From Betaproteobacteria bacterium (GTDB lineage: Bacteria > Pseudomonadota > Gammaproteobacteria > Burkholderiales > Usitatibacteraceae), in the NCBI GenBank assembly GCA_016711875.1, contig JADJSD010000003.1, forward strand, positions 930,001 to 994,000: a stretch of DNA of 64,000 nt, read 5' to 3'. Made by a program: the position numbers and the translations under genes. Of the stretch, positions 63,686 to 64,000 are shown one piece after another (positions within the stretch are counted from its first letter, which is position 1; each line of letters opens with the position of its first letter). A model generated the notes under the pieces. That model was not told the DNA's origin and searched no databases. It saw nothing but the letters and a program-made list of their open reading frames with translations.

Positions 63686-64000
63686 ATGAATTTGAATCGC
63701 ACTGCACGCCCGAACCGTGCAGCCGTGCACGCCGCCATGAATGAGCTGTTCATGCGGATCGCCCTCTTCCTCGTCTTCTGCGCGCTTGCCGCCGCGCCGC
63801 GCCTCGCCTCGGCAGCCACGACGAACCCGGCATCGCTCGCCTTCGGCGGCCAGTCGATGGGGACGACCTCGCCCGCGCTGGCGCTGACCTTCACCAACAA
63901 CGGCGCGACCACGATCAGCGTCTCGAGCGTCACGGTGTCCAGCACCCAGTTCGCGCAGACCAACAACTGCACCACGCTGGCCGCCGGCGCGAGTTGCATC
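63319..64000 (+). repeat. ~680-nt direct repeat, copy 2 (continues beyond window)
   Basis: Partner of 58151-58831; see that entry. The coding part from 63686 to the window end is identical to 58517-58831. Confidence 0.92.
63686..64000 (+). CDS. Third modular secreted protein, 5' end only (3' end outside window)
   Basis: The first 105 codons, identical to those of the gene at 58517: signal peptide within MNELFMRIALFLVFCALAAA and the first half of a choice-of-anchor D domain (LAFGGQSMGTTSPALALTFT, LAAGASC). Downstream domains lie outside the window and are not known. Its upstream element is also duplicated, so it is likely expressed in the same way as the previous gene. Confidence 0.85.
   Translation, partial: MNLNRTARPNRAAVHAAMNELFMRIALFLVFCALAAAPRLASAATTNPASLAFGGQSMGTTSPALALTFTNNGATTISVSSVTVSSTQFAQTNNCTTLAAGASCI

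Overview
The window is a GC-rich stretch of bacterial chromosome, most likely from a betaproteobacterium of the Usitatibacter/Burkholderiales/Nitrosomonadales type. This placement is inferred from family content and gene order: sulfite reductase-DUF934-cobA, aat-bpt-pyrD, rsxB-nth-DUF1841, methyltransferase-rnhA-dnaQ beside gloB, tig-clpP-clpX-lon-tRNAs-ppiD, hpnCDE and rpsF-rpsR-rplI-dnaB-alr-radA. Most of the window is densely packed housekeeping DNA with many 1-14 nt gene overlaps.

Layout. 1-3.7 kb: sulfur assimilation (end of a siroheme sulfite/nitrite reductase, DUF934 protein, uroporphyrinogen methyltransferase, rhodanese, cysteine synthase). 3.7-12.8 kb: methionine-type aminotransferase, secreted Kelch protein, N-end-rule transferases Aat and Bpt, PyrD, alanine dehydrogenase, RnfB-like ferredoxin, endonuclease III, DUF1841 and two small cytochromes c. 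12.9-19.4 kb: GGDEF-EAL protein, DnaQ, RNase H, methyltransferase, glyoxalase II, acetyltransferase and a LysM lytic transglycosylase. 19.4-32 kb: two adjacent superoxide dismutases (one cytoplasmic, one Tat-exported), a periplasmic M3 oligopeptidase and a peptide ABC importer with three tandem substrate-binding proteins. 32-41 kb: FabI and the protein quality-control block (PpiD, Lon, ClpX, ClpP, trigger factor) with tRNA-Asp, tRNA-Val and tRNA-Leu. 41-45 kb: squalene synthesis hpnC-hpnD-hpnE plus a YciK-like SDR. 45-48.4 kb: a compact signalling set (class III nucleotide cyclase with a periplasmic PEGA-like domain, duplicated-repeat lipoprotein, membrane Ser/Thr kinase). 48.4-55 kb: radA, alr, dnaB, ribosomal proteins L9, S18 and S6, a small membrane protein and a nucleotide-sugar epimerase.

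55-64 kb is accessory. It holds large secreted modular proteins built from a signal peptide, an immunoglobulin-like 'choice-of-anchor D' domain, a DUF4214 region, optional fibronectin-like repeats and a right-handed beta-helix. The second of these (58.5-62.3 kb) and a third that begins at 63.7 kb and leaves the window share an almost identical ~680-base block covering upstream DNA and the first 105 codons. The upstream regions also carry several conserved inverted repeats, one with an apparent compensatory base change. Decayed remnants of an IS21-type and an IS3-type insertion sequence lie between the two copies.

A recurring oddity is single-base frame breaks in otherwise intact, highly conserved genes (pyrD, clpX, hpnD, hpnE, radA, and the second modular gene twice). 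In addition, fabI and the M3 peptidase lack their expected stop codons or C-termini. The pattern points to residual sequencing or assembly errors rather than mass pseudogenisation, so these genes are annotated over their full inferred extent with the break noted.
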